A DNA stretch of 56,317 nt, from assembly GCA_012512265.1 (NCBI GenBank), contig JAAZEM010000155.1:1-56317 (forward strand), given 5' to 3'. This DNA is from Armatimonadota bacterium. Lineage in GTDB: Bacteria > Armatimonadota > JAAZEB01. Both the position numbers and the translations under genes were made by a program. Of the stretch, positions 12,130 to 21,376 are shown piece by piece (within the stretch, counting starts at the first letter, position 1; the number at the start of each line of letters is the position of its first letter). Below the pieces are notes generated by a model, which saw only the letters and a list, made by a program, of their open reading frames with translations, was not told the origin of the DNA and ran no database searches.

Positions 12130-12177
12130 GAGAGCCGCCGCTGAACCCGGAAACGCTGGCGTTCACCGGCGGCTCTC
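12130..12177 (+). terminator. Hairpin after cimA
   Basis: GAGAGCCGCCG (12130-12140) pairs with CGGCGGCTCTC (12167-12177), extended inward by TGAAC/GTTCA after one mismatch. It begins 9 nt after the cimA stop and probably ends the cimA transcript. There is no strong U-tract. Confidence 0.55.
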
Positions 12178-12244
12178 ACCGTGTTTGCCCGCGGCTCTCG
12201 CGGGGCTTCTTGGCCTATCCCCGAGGCCAGCAAAGGAGAGAGGC

Positions 12245-13285
12245 ATGGCGCTTGCGGATCTGGTAAGCGAATACGTTCCTGCCGTTGATGGCGAGATGGC
12301 GGCCGTCCTGGCCAGCAGCCCGGGAAGCCAGCGGATCGCTCCGTACCTGCGTTACCATCTGGGATGGGTCGATCAGGAGTTCCAACCGCTTGGCCCCGCG
12401 GAGCAGCGCCGTTACGGCGGAAAGCGCCTGCGCCCGATCCTCTGCTTGCTCGCCTACCGCAGCGCGCGCGACGATTGGCAGCGAGCCCTTCCCGCCGCCG
12501 CGGTCGTGGAGCTCATCCAGAACTTCACCCTCATCCACGATGACGTGGAGGACAACGACCCGGAGCGCCGCCACCGCCCCACCGTGTGGAAGCTATGGGG
12601 CGTGTCCCACGCCATCAACGCCGGCTCGCACATGCAAGCGCTGGTCAACGCCGCCGCACTCCGCCTCACCGCCTGCGGCGTCGCGGACGCGGTGGTCCTG
12701 GAGGCCGTCCGTCTCCTCACCGACTGCATCCTGGAGCTGACCGACGGCCAATACCTGGATATCTCCTATGAGGGCCGCTTCGATGTGACGCTCGACGACT
12801 ACTTCACCATGACCGGCGGCAAGACGGGGGCGCTCTTCGAGCTCTCATGCCGCCTGGGCGCGTTCCTCGCCAGAACGGACGACCCGGAGTTTGTGGATGC
12901 CTGGAGCCAGGTCGGGCGCTCCTTTGGCCTGGCATTCCAGGCGCGCGACGACACGCTCGGCGTCTGGGAGAAATCTGCGGCCACAGGGAAGGTGCAGGCC
13001 GGCGACATCCTGAAGCGGAAGAAGAGCCTGCCAATTGTCTACGCCCTAACGCACGGATCGGCCCAGGAGCGGCAGACAATCATCGACGTTTTCTCCCAGC
13101 CGGATCTGGGCCCCAGCGATGTGGAACGCGTCGTGCAGGTGCTGGATCGGTGCGGCGCCCCTGAGTACTGCGCCCGGATCATGCAGGAGCAGGGCCGCCA
13201 GGCACTCGCCGCCCTGGACCGCCTGCCGGATGTTCCCGCGGTGGCGCAGGTGCGCGGCCTCGTCGAGCAGGTGCTCGCCGGCTGA
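12245..13285 (+). CDS. Polyprenyl (geranylgeranyl-type) diphosphate synthase
   Basis: A trans-isoprenyl diphosphate synthase of 346 aa, which extends allylic diphosphates with IPP. Seen in order: GGKRLRP (59-65, substrate binding), the first Asp-rich motif D99-D-V-E-D103 in LIHDDVEDND, and the second motif FQARDDTLG with D235-D236, a variant common in bacterial GGPP-type enzymes where the last Asp is Gly. The ATG at 12245 follows AAGGAGAGAGG. Chain length cannot be read from sequence; it could serve quinones, undecaprenyl precursors or carotenoids. Confidence 0.88.
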   Translation: MALADLVSEYVPAVDGEMAAVLASSPGSQRIAPYLRYHLGWVDQEFQPLGPAEQRRYGGKRLRPILCLLAYRSARDDWQRALPAAAVVELIQNFTLIHDDVEDNDPERRHRPTVWKLWGVSHAINAGSHMQALVNAAALRLTACGVADAVVLEAVRLLTDCILELTDGQYLDISYEGRFDVTLDDYFTMTGGKTGALFELSCRLGAFLARTDDPEFVDAWSQVGRSFGLAFQARDDTLGVWEKSAATGKVQAGDILKRKKSLPIVYALTHGSAQERQTIIDVFSQPDLGPSDVERVVQVLDRCGAPEYCARIMQEQGRQALAALDRLPDVPAVAQVRGLVEQVLAG

Positions 13286-13318
13286 AGCATCACGGGAGCC
13301 GCCGCGAGGGAGACGCCC

Positions 13319-14365
13319 ATGAATGCCCAGGGAGCAGGCCAGGCGGAGCATGGTTCCGGGAAGGTCCCCGCGCATCCGGAGGGGCCATCATCACGGAGTG
13401 AGAACACCCCCGCGCCTGCTCCGCATCCGGAGCGATCCTCTCCGCCGACTATCGCGGTGATCACTGGCCCGACGGCCGTCGGAAAGACAGAGATCGGCGT
13501 GCTGGTCGCCGAGGCGTTGGGCACGGAGATCGTGAACGCCGACTCGATGCAGGTGTACCGCGAGATGCACGCGGGCACCGCGAAGCCAACCGCGGAAGAA
13601 CGCGCGCGAGTGCCGCATCACCTGGTGGATGTCGCCTCGGTGAGGGACGTCTTCACCGTTGCCGATTTCAAAGAGCTGGCGATTCCGATTCTGCACCGGC
13701 TGATCGCGGTGGGGAAGATCCCGCTGGTGGTCGGTGGCACCCGCCTCTACATCAAGGCGCTCACTTCGGGTTTCTTCGAGGGCCCGCCACGTGATCCCGA
13801 GTTTCGTGCGCGGATGGAGGCGCTCGCCGCGGAGCATGGCCGGCCCTACCTGCACGCAATGCTCGCCGAGATCGACCCCGACAAGGCGGCAAAGCTCTCG
13901 CCGCATGACCTGAAACGGATCGTCCGCGCCCTGGAGGTGCACCACGTCACCGGGCAGCGGATCAGCGAGCTCCAGGCGCAGAGCCAGGAGGCCCAGCCGC
14001 CCTTCCGGGCGATCCTGATCGGTTTGGTGCGCGACCGCGAGGAGCTCTACCGGCGCATCGACGAACGCGTGGATCGGATGGTGGAAGCCGGCCTGTTGGA
14101 GGAAGTGCGTGCGCTTCATGAGGCCGGCCTCGATGAGCGCCTGACCGCAATCCAAGCCCACGGCTACAAGGAGCTGATCGGCTACCTCCGCGGGGAGTAT
14201 GACTTCGCGGAGGCGGTGCGCATCACCAAGCGGAACACCCGCCACTATGCCCGCCGCCAGCTCTCCTGGATGCGCAGCGAGCCGGGGATGCACATCCTCG
14301 ATGCCTCGCGCCCCCCGGAAGAGGTCGCCGCCGACGCCACGCACATCATCGTCGCGGAAGCCTGA
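13319..14365 (+). CDS. miaA: tRNA dimethylallyltransferase
   Basis: MiaA transfers a dimethylallyl group to A37 of tRNAs that read UNN codons. The P-loop GPTAVGKT is at residues 50-57, followed by NADSMQVYREMHAGTAKP and VGGTRLYIKAL, all family hallmarks; RNTRHYARRQLSWMR near the C-terminus binds tRNA. The 348-aa product carries about 40 extra N-terminal residues, rich in Pro, Ser and Gly, before the catalytic domain; a later in-frame start would give a more usual length. Its substrate DMAPP links it to the isoprenoid gene upstream. Confidence 0.94.
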   Translation: MNAQGAGQAEHGSGKVPAHPEGPSSRSENTPAPAPHPERSSPPTIAVITGPTAVGKTEIGVLVAEALGTEIVNADSMQVYREMHAGTAKPTAEERARVPHHLVDVASVRDVFTVADFKELAIPILHRLIAVGKIPLVVGGTRLYIKALTSGFFEGPPRDPEFRARMEALAAEHGRPYLHAMLAEIDPDKAAKLSPHDLKRIVRALEVHHVTGQRISELQAQSQEAQPPFRAILIGLVRDREELYRRIDERVDRMVEAGLLEEVRALHEAGLDERLTAIQAHGYKELIGYLRGEYDFAEAVRITKRNTRHYARRQLSWMRSEPGMHILDASRPPEEVAADATHIIVAEA

Positions 14366-14487
14366 TCCGCATCACCCCCTCCCTGCCCGTCCGCCGCCGC
14401 TCTCAAGGTTTGCACTCCGTACCGACAGGGAACGCGTCAGACCGGGAATGAACGTATGGCGCGCTTCCCAGGAAAGGCAGGCATGGG

Positions 14488-15606
14488 ATGAGCTTTCGCA
14501 TCGGCAGGGTTTGGGGGTTCCCGATCGAGATCGATGTCTCGTGGTTTATCATCTTCGCCCTGGTGGCGTGGACGCTCTCTGCCGGCTACTTCCCCCAGCT
14601 CTTCCCAGACGCGCCTGCCTCGGTTAACTGGGTGACCGGGGTGATCTCGTCGCTGCTTTTCTTCGCGAGCGTGCTCGTGCATGAGCTGGCGCACTCCTAT
14701 GTGGCGATCCGCAACGGATTGGATGTCGGCGGGATCACGCTCTTTCTCTTCGGAGGCGTCAGCCGAATCACCCGGGAGCCACGCAGTCCGGAGCTGGAGT
14801 TGAAGATGTCTGCGGCCGGGCCGGCCACGAGCGTCCTCCTTGGCGTCCTCTTCTGGGGCCTGGGCTATGGCGCGCGGAGCATCGGTCTACCGGGGCATAT
14901 CGTGGCCGCAGCTGGTTACCTGGCCCTGATCAACGTGATCCTGGCGATCTTCAACATGGTGCCTGGCTTCCCGCTGGATGGTGGGAGGGTGTTGCGCGCC
15001 CTCCTGTGGCGATTTACGGGCAACCTGGAGCGCGCCAGCCGCTACGCATCCTATTCCGGCCAGGGCTTTGGCTACCTCCTGATGGTCGGCGGCGTCCTTT
15101 TCATCCTGTCCGGCAACCTGATCGGAGGCGTCTGGTTCATCTTCATCGGGTGGTTCCTGGTTGGCGCCGCCCAGAACGCCTACCAACAGGTGTTGCTGAA
15201 GCGCGCGCTTTCTGGCATCCCCATCGAGCGGATCATGCAGCGCGACGTGCCCCACCTCGATCCGAGCCTGCCGATCCGCGACGTGGTCGACGACTACCTG
15301 GTCCGCCACGATTACAGCGCTTATCCCGTGATGGAGGGTGACCAACTCGTGGGCATCCTCACCATCGATGAGGTGCGCAACGTGCCGCGCGCGCGCTGGG
15401 ACGCCACGACCGCGGGCGAGGCGGCAACACCGCCTGACGAGCACCATGTGATCGACGAGCGCCAGGATGCCTGGGACGCCCTGATGCGGATGATGCAGGA
15501 GGATGCGCGCCGGTTACTGGTCGTGCGCGATGGCCGCCTGGAGGGTGTTGTCTCTCGCGACGGCATCCTGCAGGTGGTTCGTACCAAGCTGCAGCTGGAG
15601 GCCTGA
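14488..15606 (+). CDS. Site-2 protease family membrane metalloprotease with CBS pair
   Basis: A polytopic M50B zinc protease that cuts substrates within or near the membrane. The active-site motif is H65-E-x2-H69 in VHELAHSY; the third zinc ligand is in NMVPGFPLDGGRVLRA. About five or six membrane segments span residues 15-225. Two CBS domains follow (from about 243: RDVPHLDPSLPIRDVV and the second ending in RDGILQVV), which in relatives bind adenine nucleotides and tune activity. The 372-aa length is normal. The ATG is at 14488, 122 nt after miaA. Confidence 0.92.
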   Translation: MSFRIGRVWGFPIEIDVSWFIIFALVAWTLSAGYFPQLFPDAPASVNWVTGVISSLLFFASVLVHELAHSYVAIRNGLDVGGITLFLFGGVSRITREPRSPELELKMSAAGPATSVLLGVLFWGLGYGARSIGLPGHIVAAAGYLALINVILAIFNMVPGFPLDGGRVLRALLWRFTGNLERASRYASYSGQGFGYLLMVGGVLFILSGNLIGGVWFIFIGWFLVGAAQNAYQQVLLKRALSGIPIERIMQRDVPHLDPSLPIRDVVDDYLVRHDYSAYPVMEGDQLVGILTIDEVRNVPRARWDATTAGEAATPPDEHHVIDERQDAWDALMRMMQEDARRLLVVRDGRLEGVVSRDGILQVVRTKLQLEA

Positions 15607-15607
15607 C

Positions 15608-15826
15608 ATGCCCGAGGAAGAGCGAGCACTGCCCCACCCGCGCTATGAACCGGGGCCGACGGAAGCCGCCGGCCCCATCAAAGAGCCGCTGCCGCGCCGC
15701 GAGCGGCCGCCGGACGGCCCCGTGCCACGAATGAGCGGCGGCGGGCCCAGCCTCGTGGATGAGCCGCCCGATGAGGAGAGCGGGCTTGGCAAAGCCAAGT
15801 TCCGCGAGAACGCCGAGATGGAATAG
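15608..15826 (+). CDS. Small Pro/Glu-rich protein, unknown
   Basis: A 72-aa very polar product with many Pro, Glu and Arg (for example EPLPRRERPPDGP) and no hydrophobic segment; probably disordered. Its ATG lies 1 nt after the protease stop, with GGAGG 8 nt upstream, so it is translated with the M50 gene. It could be a partner or substrate of the protease, by position only. Confidence 0.55.
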   Translation: MPEEERALPHPRYEPGPTEAAGPIKEPLPRRERPPDGPVPRMSGGGPSLVDEPPDEESGLGKAKFRENAEME

Positions 15827-15841
15827 CCACGCCCGCGAAGG

Positions 15842-16474
15842 CTATAGACCGTGTCCCCAGAATGGGGCCGGGCTCTGCATCACCTGATCGCGGCGCATCC
15901 ACTTGGCATGGCCATCGAGGAAGGTGATGTTGAGGCCCTCCATATGCGGCCCGGGATCGGGGATGCCGTTGTTGGCATTCCAGGCCGCATGGCCCCCGGG
16001 TGTGCAGATATAGCAGTAGGCCAGTCTCAGGGTCGTGTAGCCCTGGTCTGGCACCGGAGCGGTCTCCAGGATCGCCGCGACATCGGCCGGCGCCTGCACC
16101 TTCGCCAGGGCAATGGAGCTCTTCACATTGGAGATGTGCGGGAACATCACGCCGTAACCCATCGACTGGTGCCGCCGGCTCGGGCACATTAGCACCTGAG
16201 AGTTCTTGATGTACGGCATGAGGAGCTCTATCCACGAGGTCTCATAGCCCGTCACTGGCCCTACAGTATAAGGTACCACGTACTCGTCGTAATCCTGGGC
16301 ATACTGCATCAAGGCCATTCCCAGCTGTTTGCAGTTCGAGAGGCAGCTCGACTTGCGCGCGTTTTCCCGGGCGCGCGCGAAGACCGGGAAGAGAATGGCC
16401 GCCAGGATGGCGATAATGGCGATCACGACAAGTAACTCGATCAGCGTGAACCCAGCCTGCCTGCGATTCAACAT
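15842..16474 (-). CDS. Prepilin-like protein with H-X9-DG motif
   Basis: A 210-aa type IV prepilin-like protein. The prepilin peptidase site is G|FTLIEL after MLNRRQAG, with the usual Glu at +5 and a long hydrophobic helix; then [16 protein letters not shown], typical of Armatimonadota. Near the C-terminus, [12 protein letters not shown] fits the H-X9-DG processing-associated domain of planctomycete/armatimonad pseudopilins. ATG 16474 is chosen for its AAGGAGAG site. No other pilus genes are nearby. Its first 45 residues nearly match the second copy at 21377-22060. The role may be in surface display or secretion. Confidence 0.88.
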   Translation of the reverse strand: MLNRRQAGFTLIELLVVIAIIAILAAILFPVFARARENARKSSCLSNCKQLGMALMQYAQDYDEYVVPYTVGPVTGYETSWIELLMPYIKNSQVLMCPSRRHQSMGYGVMFPHISNVKSSIALAKVQAPADVAAILETAPVPDQGYTTLRLAYCYICTPGGHAAWNANNGIPDPGPHMEGLNITFLDGHAKWMRRDQVMQSPAPFWGHGL

Positions 16475-16686
16475 CGCTGCTCTCCTTCCTGAGCGCCAGG
16501 AGCACCATGTCCCCTGGCGCATCTTCCTGGGGGAACTGCCCGCGCCCACCTCCTGCCGGGCCAGGGAAGCCAGCGCCCAGGTCCCCCGCCAGAGCCAACT
16601 TCTTGCCTCTCGAACTCGTGTTCGCGGCTCTCCCGCGGGATCCTTCCCATCCTCTCACTTTCCACGCGAGCGATACTCGGGCCGCG

Positions 16687-17430
16687 TCAATCCCCCGCGG
16701 ACAGCCGCAACGCGCGCAGGCGCTCCTCCGCGTGCGCGGCCAAAACGGCATCGCCCGAGGCCAGCACGCGCGACCAGGCATCCGCGGCTTCTTCACGAGC
16801 GCCAGTTGCCTCCAGGGCGGCGGCCAGTCCGGCCTGCGTCTCGGCATCATCCGGGTTGAGGCGGGACGCCTGTCGGAAAGCGACCACGGCCTCCGCCGGC
16901 CGCCCCGTCAGCGAGAGGACCTCCCCCAAATTGAAAAGGGCCTCCGCGTCGCCCAGATCCGCGCGGAGAGCCGCGCAATAGTGCTCATCGGCGGCCTTCA
17001 GCCCGGCATCGCGCTCCGGGCCGGACGGCAGATCCTTCGCTCGCTCGAAGAGGAGCACGCCCAGGTTGTTGTGGGCGCCCGCGTGGTTGGGGCATAGGCG
17101 AATCGTCTCGCGGTACTCGGGAATCGCCTCTTCCCGCCGGCCGGTGCGGTCGAGCGCCACGGCCAGGTGGTAGCGGGCGGCGTAATCGTCATGGTCCAGT
17201 GCAAGCGCCTGGCGATAGGCGGCCATGGCGTCCTCCACCCTGCCAAGCTGCTCGAGGGCGTCGCCCAGGCCCCGGTAGGCAGGCGCGCGCTGCGGCATTC
17301 GGCGAATCACCTCGCGGTAGTGCGAGATCGCCTCGTCCGGTTCATTGAGCTCGGCAAGGAGATCCGCCAGATAGTGGCGTGCCGTCGTCTCCTCCGGATC
17401 GAGGGCGAGCGCCTCGCGGAACGCATCCAC
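16687..17430 (-). CDS. TPR repeat protein, C-terminal half after frameshift
   Basis: This is the downstream frame of a TPR gene interrupted at 17600-17606. It encodes tandem 34-residue helical repeats (for example AISHYREVIRRMPQRAPAYR and AIPEYRETIRLCPNHAGAH) that usually form protein-binding scaffolds. The frame is open well upstream of the GTG at 17430: repeats such as IHNNLGLALFYTGAIAESI continue without a break to the G7 run, so the 17430 start is only nominal. Joined to the other half, the protein would be about 500 aa. Confidence 0.75.
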   Translation of the reverse strand: MDAFREALALDPEETTARHYLADLLAELNEPDEAISHYREVIRRMPQRAPAYRGLGDALEQLGRVEDAMAAYRQALALDHDDYAARYHLAVALDRTGRREEAIPEYRETIRLCPNHAGAHNNLGVLLFERAKDLPSGPERDAGLKAADEHYCAALRADLGDAEALFNLGEVLSLTGRPAEAVVAFRQASRLNPDDAETQAGLAAALEATGAREEAADAWSRVLASGDAVLAAHAEERLRALRLSAGD

Positions 17431-17578
17431 CGCTTCCCGGCTCCGGCCAAGGGCGCGCAGCGCCGTGCCCCGGTTCGTATGTGACGCCGCCAGTGAAGGC
17501 TCGAGGCGCGCTGCCTCGCGAAACTCATCGATGCTCTCGGCGATAGCCCCGGTATAGAAAAGTGCCAGACCCAGGTTG

Positions 17579-18190
17579 TTATGGATGCCGGCGGTGCCGC
17601 CCCCCCAGACGGATCGCTTCGCGCCAGTGGTGGATCGCCTCGGTGAGCTGGCGTTCCTGGCTCAACAGCCAACCAAGGACGGCATGCATCTCCGGTGCGT
17701 CGGGCTCCGCCGCCAGGCGCTCCTGCGCCCGAGCGCGCCGCTCTGCGGCATCCCCCGCCGTGGTTTCAATGTCACGCGCGAGCGCGATCACCAGGTTGTC
17801 TCGATACTCCGCGTTCTCGGGGCATGCGCGCACCGCCTGGCGCCAATGCGGCACCGCATCCGCGTAACGCCCGGCTTCGCACAGCGCGTCCCCCAGGAAA
17901 GCATGGACGACCGGATCCTCCGGGGCAAGCCGGGCGGCCTGTTCCCAGGCGGAGACGGCCTCCTCGCGAAGCCCTTTTCCGCGCAGGACGACCCCCAGCA
18001 TGGTATGCGCCAGCGGGTTGTCTGGGCAGAGGCGCACGGCCTCGCGCAGCTCGGCGAGGAGCTCTTCACTGCTCTCAGCATCCGGCCCACCTTGATCCAG
18101 AAGCGCGAGCGCCAACCTCAAACGCGCCGGGCCATCCTCGGGATCGCGGCGCACCGCCTCGCGATAAGTTTCCAACTCCTCTCTCAACAC
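17579..18190 (-). CDS. TPR repeat protein, N-terminal half, frameshifted
   Basis: The upstream frame of the same TPR gene (203 aa, start near 18190). Repeats such as LREAVRLCPDNPLAHTMLG and AVPHWRQAVRACPENAEY are clear. It ends soon after EAIHHWREAIRLGG because a run of seven G (minus strand, 17606-17600) shifts the frame; with six G the reading would pass into LGGGTAGIHNNLGLALF. The gene is therefore either a recent frameshift mutant or a consensus error in a homopolymer. No signal peptide is seen. Confidence 0.75.
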   Translation of the reverse strand: MLREELETYREAVRRDPEDGPARLRLALALLDQGGPDAESSEELLAELREAVRLCPDNPLAHTMLGVVLRGKGLREEAVSAWEQAARLAPEDPVVHAFLGDALCEAGRYADAVPHWRQAVRACPENAEYRDNLVIALARDIETTAGDAAERRARAQERLAAEPDAPEMHAVLGWLLSQERQLTEAIHHWREAIRLGGRHRRHP

Positions 18191-18686
18191 GCCCTCCCCG
18201 CTCTATCGACGAATCGCGCTTCTGATCGCGCACCGGATCGCTCTTCGCCGGCACTCTGCCAACTCCTCCTCTGAAGTTCCCGTCAGCGCCCGGAGAAGGA
18301 AAATGGCGGGTGCGTGTCCAATACAAGAGCATCGGGGTGTGAACCCCATACCCTTCAGATGAAGCGAGACATCCGCTGGCATCCCCGCCCGGCATTGCAT
18401 GCCTCCATCGCATGGATGCCAGCCCTCTCCGGGAGCCCGATGGAGAGGCGCTCGTGGATGCCATACAGAGCCCGAAATACCCGGGAACAGCCTCCGAGGC
18501 CGGTGAAGTCCCCCGTGGCGGGCATTCGTTTGGGCGCATCGGAAGGGTCTGGAGGTTCATTTCGATAGCGGACGGGTGGTATCGCGGCTTGGTCCGTGTT
18601 TGCTCTCCGGGCAAGACGGGGCGATGCTGGCACAATCGGCCCGTAGCTCAAGTGGATGGCGAGGGGTGTTGGAAAGGAGCGGAGGT
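18191..18686. other. Divergent intergenic region with inverted repeats
   Basis: No gene is supported between the TPR and M14 genes. GCTGGCATCC (18375-18384) pairs with GGATGCCAGC (18414-18423), and CCTCTCC (18424-18430) with GGAGAGG (18442-18448). No consensus promoter was recognised, although promoters for both neighbours should lie here. Confidence 0.35.
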
Positions 18687-19988
18687 TTGATCAAGGCCGG
18701 CATCCGTATTGCAGTCCCGCTGCTAATGCTGTTGCTGAGCGTTTCGCACGCTCATGCACTCTATTCATATTCAGATGTGGTCTCCTCGCTCGAGGAGCTG
18801 TGCGCGTCGGCCTCTTCGCCGGGCGGCCCCCAGATGCGCGTTGTCGAGCTCGGCACGACGCTCAAAGGAAAGCCGATTCTGATGGCGGTCCTGAGCGCCG
18901 CGCCCGTGGAAGACCCCAAGAGTTCCGACGATGTAGAGGAGCCGGCGGAGGAGCCTGCAGAGGCTCCCGCAGCAACGGCACCGGAGCCGGGCGTGGACGC
19001 TCCCGAGAGCGACGCGACCGAGCCCGCCGTGCTCACGCTGACGCTGGATCCGGTGGATGAAGCACCTGCCGCCGTCGAGGCAGCCATAGCGGCGCCGCCA
19101 GCGGGGGAGGACCGCCCCCGGCGCGTATTCATCCTGTGCCGGCAGCATGGGAATGAGCCCGCCAGCACCGAAGGCGTGATGCGGTTCCTGAAGGAGTATG
19201 CCACCACGGAAGATCCAGCGAAGCTCGAGATCCTGCGCCGGGTCACCTTCCTGGTCGTGCCGATGCTCAACGTGGATGGCGTCGAGAAGGACCAGCGGCG
19301 TAACGCGCGCAACGTGGATCTCAACCGCGACTGGCTCTCGCAGTCTCAGCCGGAGACGCGCGCCATCGTGCAGGCCGTGCGCAAGTGGCGGCCGGACCTG
19401 CTCATGGATCTCCATGAGCTCCATCCCACGGACCAGACGCCGAGCTTCGTCGAGGCGATGGAGCCGGAGGCAGGCGCCCGAGGTGGCGTGGGCGCTGCCT
19501 GCAACGCCGCAATTGCCGCGGTGATCGGACCGCTGCGCGAGCAGTCGATTCGCATCTACGCGCGCCCCGTCTTCAACTATCGCGAGCCCCGTCTCGCCCA
19601 CCGCTATTTCGCGGTGAAGGAGGGCGTGCCCGCGATCCTGGTGGAGACCCGGCGAGCCTGGGGCCTGGCCCTCGAACATCGGACTGTGGTTCACTACGCG
19701 GCGATTGTTGCAGCGGCGCGTTACATGGCCGGATACGAGCTGACCACTCCGTCGCGCGTCATCGCGGAATGGCTGGAGCCGAGCGCGAACACCGCCTATC
19801 GCACGGCTGTAGCCAAGCGCAGCGGGAGTGGCGGGGATGACAAGGTCGCCGAGGCGATCGCCAAGCGTCAGAGGGCCCAGCTGGCCAGCCGCAAGGGAAA
19901 GCCCGCAAGCGTGGATAAGAAGCGCGCCGAGCTGATCAAGAAGCGGGCCGCGCAACAGAAGAAGAAGACCCCGGCGAAGAAGAAGTAG
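18687..19988 (+). CDS. Secreted M14-family zinc carboxypeptidase-like protein
   Basis: A 433-aa exported peptidase-like protein. TTG 18687 is chosen because AAAGGAG lies 7 nt upstream and it opens a clean signal peptide (residues 1-24, ending AHA). M14 residues are visible: zinc ligands H154 and E157 in QHGNEP, N213-R214 in VDLNRDW, H243 in LLMDLHELH, and the catalytic Glu E320 in ILVETRR. Two oddities: an acidic Ala/Glu/Pro insert (about 74-143) splits the domain before the HxxE motif, and the C-terminus is Lys-rich (KKTPAKKK). The substrate could be peptidoglycan peptides or other peptides. Confidence 0.85.
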   Translation: MIKAGIRIAVPLLMLLLSVSHAHALYSYSDVVSSLEELCASASSPGGPQMRVVELGTTLKGKPILMAVLSAAPVEDPKSSDDVEEPAEEPAEAPAATAPEPGVDAPESDATEPAVLTLTLDPVDEAPAAVEAAIAAPPAGEDRPRRVFILCRQHGNEPASTEGVMRFLKEYATTEDPAKLEILRRVTFLVVPMLNVDGVEKDQRRNARNVDLNRDWLSQSQPETRAIVQAVRKWRPDLLMDLHELHPTDQTPSFVEAMEPEAGARGGVGAACNAAIAAVIGPLREQSIRIYARPVFNYREPRLAHRYFAVKEGVPAILVETRRAWGLALEHRTVVHYAAIVAAARYMAGYELTTPSRVIAEWLEPSANTAYRTAVAKRSGSGGDDKVAEAIAKRQRAQLASRKGKPASVDKKRAELIKKRAAQQKKKTPAKKK

Positions 19989-20057
19989 GCGAGGCACGCC
20001 CGGCGTGGTGCAGCCGCATAACATCATGCCGGGTTCCCCGCATCCGGGAAGGTACCG

Positions 20058-21182
20058 ATGGAAGAACTGGCAACCGCGCAGGAGCATACGGCGTGGGTCG
20101 AGGTGCGCCGCGACGCGCTGGCGCACAACCTGGCGCAGGTGCGCGCCCATATCGGTCCTGATGTGCGCCTCCTGGCCGTGGTCAAGGCCGATGCCTATGG
20201 CCACGGCGCCGTGGAGGCCTCACGCACCTTCCTGGATGCCGGAGCCGACTTCCTCGGGGTTACGCGCGTGGAGGATGCGCTAGAGCTCCGCCACGCCGGT
20301 ATCGACGCGCCGATCCTGGTTTTCGGTGCCGCACTCCCGAACCAGGCGCGCGTGGTCGTCGCGCACCGGCTCTCGCAGACGGTCTGCACGCTGGAATCGG
20401 CCCGGGCGCTCTCGGCGGCGGCACGCGCCTCTGGGGCTACGGCGCAGGTTCACGTGAAGGTCGACTCCGGCATGGGGCGCATCGGCATCCGCTGCGCGGA
20501 GCTGTTGGAGTTCGTGCGCGCGCTCCACGCGCTTCCCAATCTCGAAGTGCAGGGGATCTACACCCACTTCGCCACGGCATTGGAGCGCGAGCTCACCTTC
20601 GTCCGCAAGCAACTCTCGCTCTTCCTGCGCGCCGTCGCGGAGGTGGAGAAGGCCGGGCTGGGCCGGCCCCTGATCCATGCCGCGAACAGCGCCGCCATCC
20701 TCCGCCTCGAGGCATCCCATCTCGATATGGTGCGCCCCGGCACGATCCTCTACGGCCAGTATCCCTCGGCGCACGTGCCCCGGATTCTCGATCTGCGCCC
20801 GGCGTGGCAACTCAAGAGCCGAGTCGCTTTCGTGAAACGGGTGCAGCGCGGCGATTCGATCGGCTATGGCCGCGACTTTCTCGCGCGGCGCGAGATGACG
20901 GTCGCCACCATCCCGCTCGGCTATGCCGATGGCCTCACGCTCACCCCGGTTCGCACCGCGCGCTCGCTCGCCGAATTGCTGCGCACGGCGCGTGAGTTCG
21001 CGCGCCGCGGGCGGATGGGAGTGCGGATCCACGGCCAGCACGCCCCGTTCGTTGGCCGCGTCGCCATGCAGATGTGCTGCATCGACGTGAGCCACATTCC
21101 AAACGTGGAGGTGGGCGACGAGGTTCTCCTGCGTGCCCGCTTCACGCTCACCAACCCGCGGATCCCCCGCATCTACTGCTAA
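20058..21182 (+). CDS. alr: Alanine racemase
   Basis: Alr interconverts L- and D-alanine with PLP, supplying D-Ala for peptidoglycan. The PLP lysine is K43 in VVKADAYGHG; the barrel continues with KVDSGMGRIG and HAANSAA. The second active-site region is IGYGRDF, and the substrate-carboxylate region reads VGRVAMQMCCID, where the usual form is GRVSMDQ. The C-terminus stops at NPRIPRIY, shorter than in E. coli Alr but seen in some deep-branching phyla. The 374-aa length is normal. Confidence 0.93.
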   Translation: MEELATAQEHTAWVEVRRDALAHNLAQVRAHIGPDVRLLAVVKADAYGHGAVEASRTFLDAGADFLGVTRVEDALELRHAGIDAPILVFGAALPNQARVVVAHRLSQTVCTLESARALSAAARASGATAQVHVKVDSGMGRIGIRCAELLEFVRALHALPNLEVQGIYTHFATALERELTFVRKQLSLFLRAVAEVEKAGLGRPLIHAANSAAILRLEASHLDMVRPGTILYGQYPSAHVPRILDLRPAWQLKSRVAFVKRVQRGDSIGYGRDFLARREMTVATIPLGYADGLTLTPVRTARSLAELLRTAREFARRGRMGVRIHGQHAPFVGRVAMQMCCIDVSHIPNVEVGDEVLLRARFTLTNPRIPRIYC

Positions 21183-21291
21183 CCCTTTCCCCTGAAGAAT
21201 CGAGCCCCCTGAGAGGGCGCCCGGGTGCCACGATCCCCCGGCCGGGAGCGCCTTCGCTGCGCGGCAGGTGAAACGCACGCTGGAAAAGCGG

Positions 21292-21320
21292 TTGACACAT
21301 GCAGGAACGGCTGTTATACT
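21292..21320 (+). promoter_or_regulatory. Sigma-70 promoter for the second prepilin gene
   Basis: TTGACA (21292-21297), 17-bp spacer, TATACT (21315-21320): the same boxes and spacing as the mreB promoter. The leader to the ATG at 21377 is about 50 nt and contains GGAAGGAGG. Confidence 0.85.
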
Positions 21321-21376
21321 GGGGCGCAGGGTAGACCTATTCTCGAGGCATCATTTCGTGGAGGAAGGAGGCGGCC

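Noticed and set aside
18638-18659. tRNA-like 5' half (GGCCCGTAGCTCAAGTGGATGG)
   Set aside because: The sequence resembles an acceptor and D arm, but no matching anticodon arm, T arm or 3' acceptor strand follows, and it runs into the M14 ribosome binding site.
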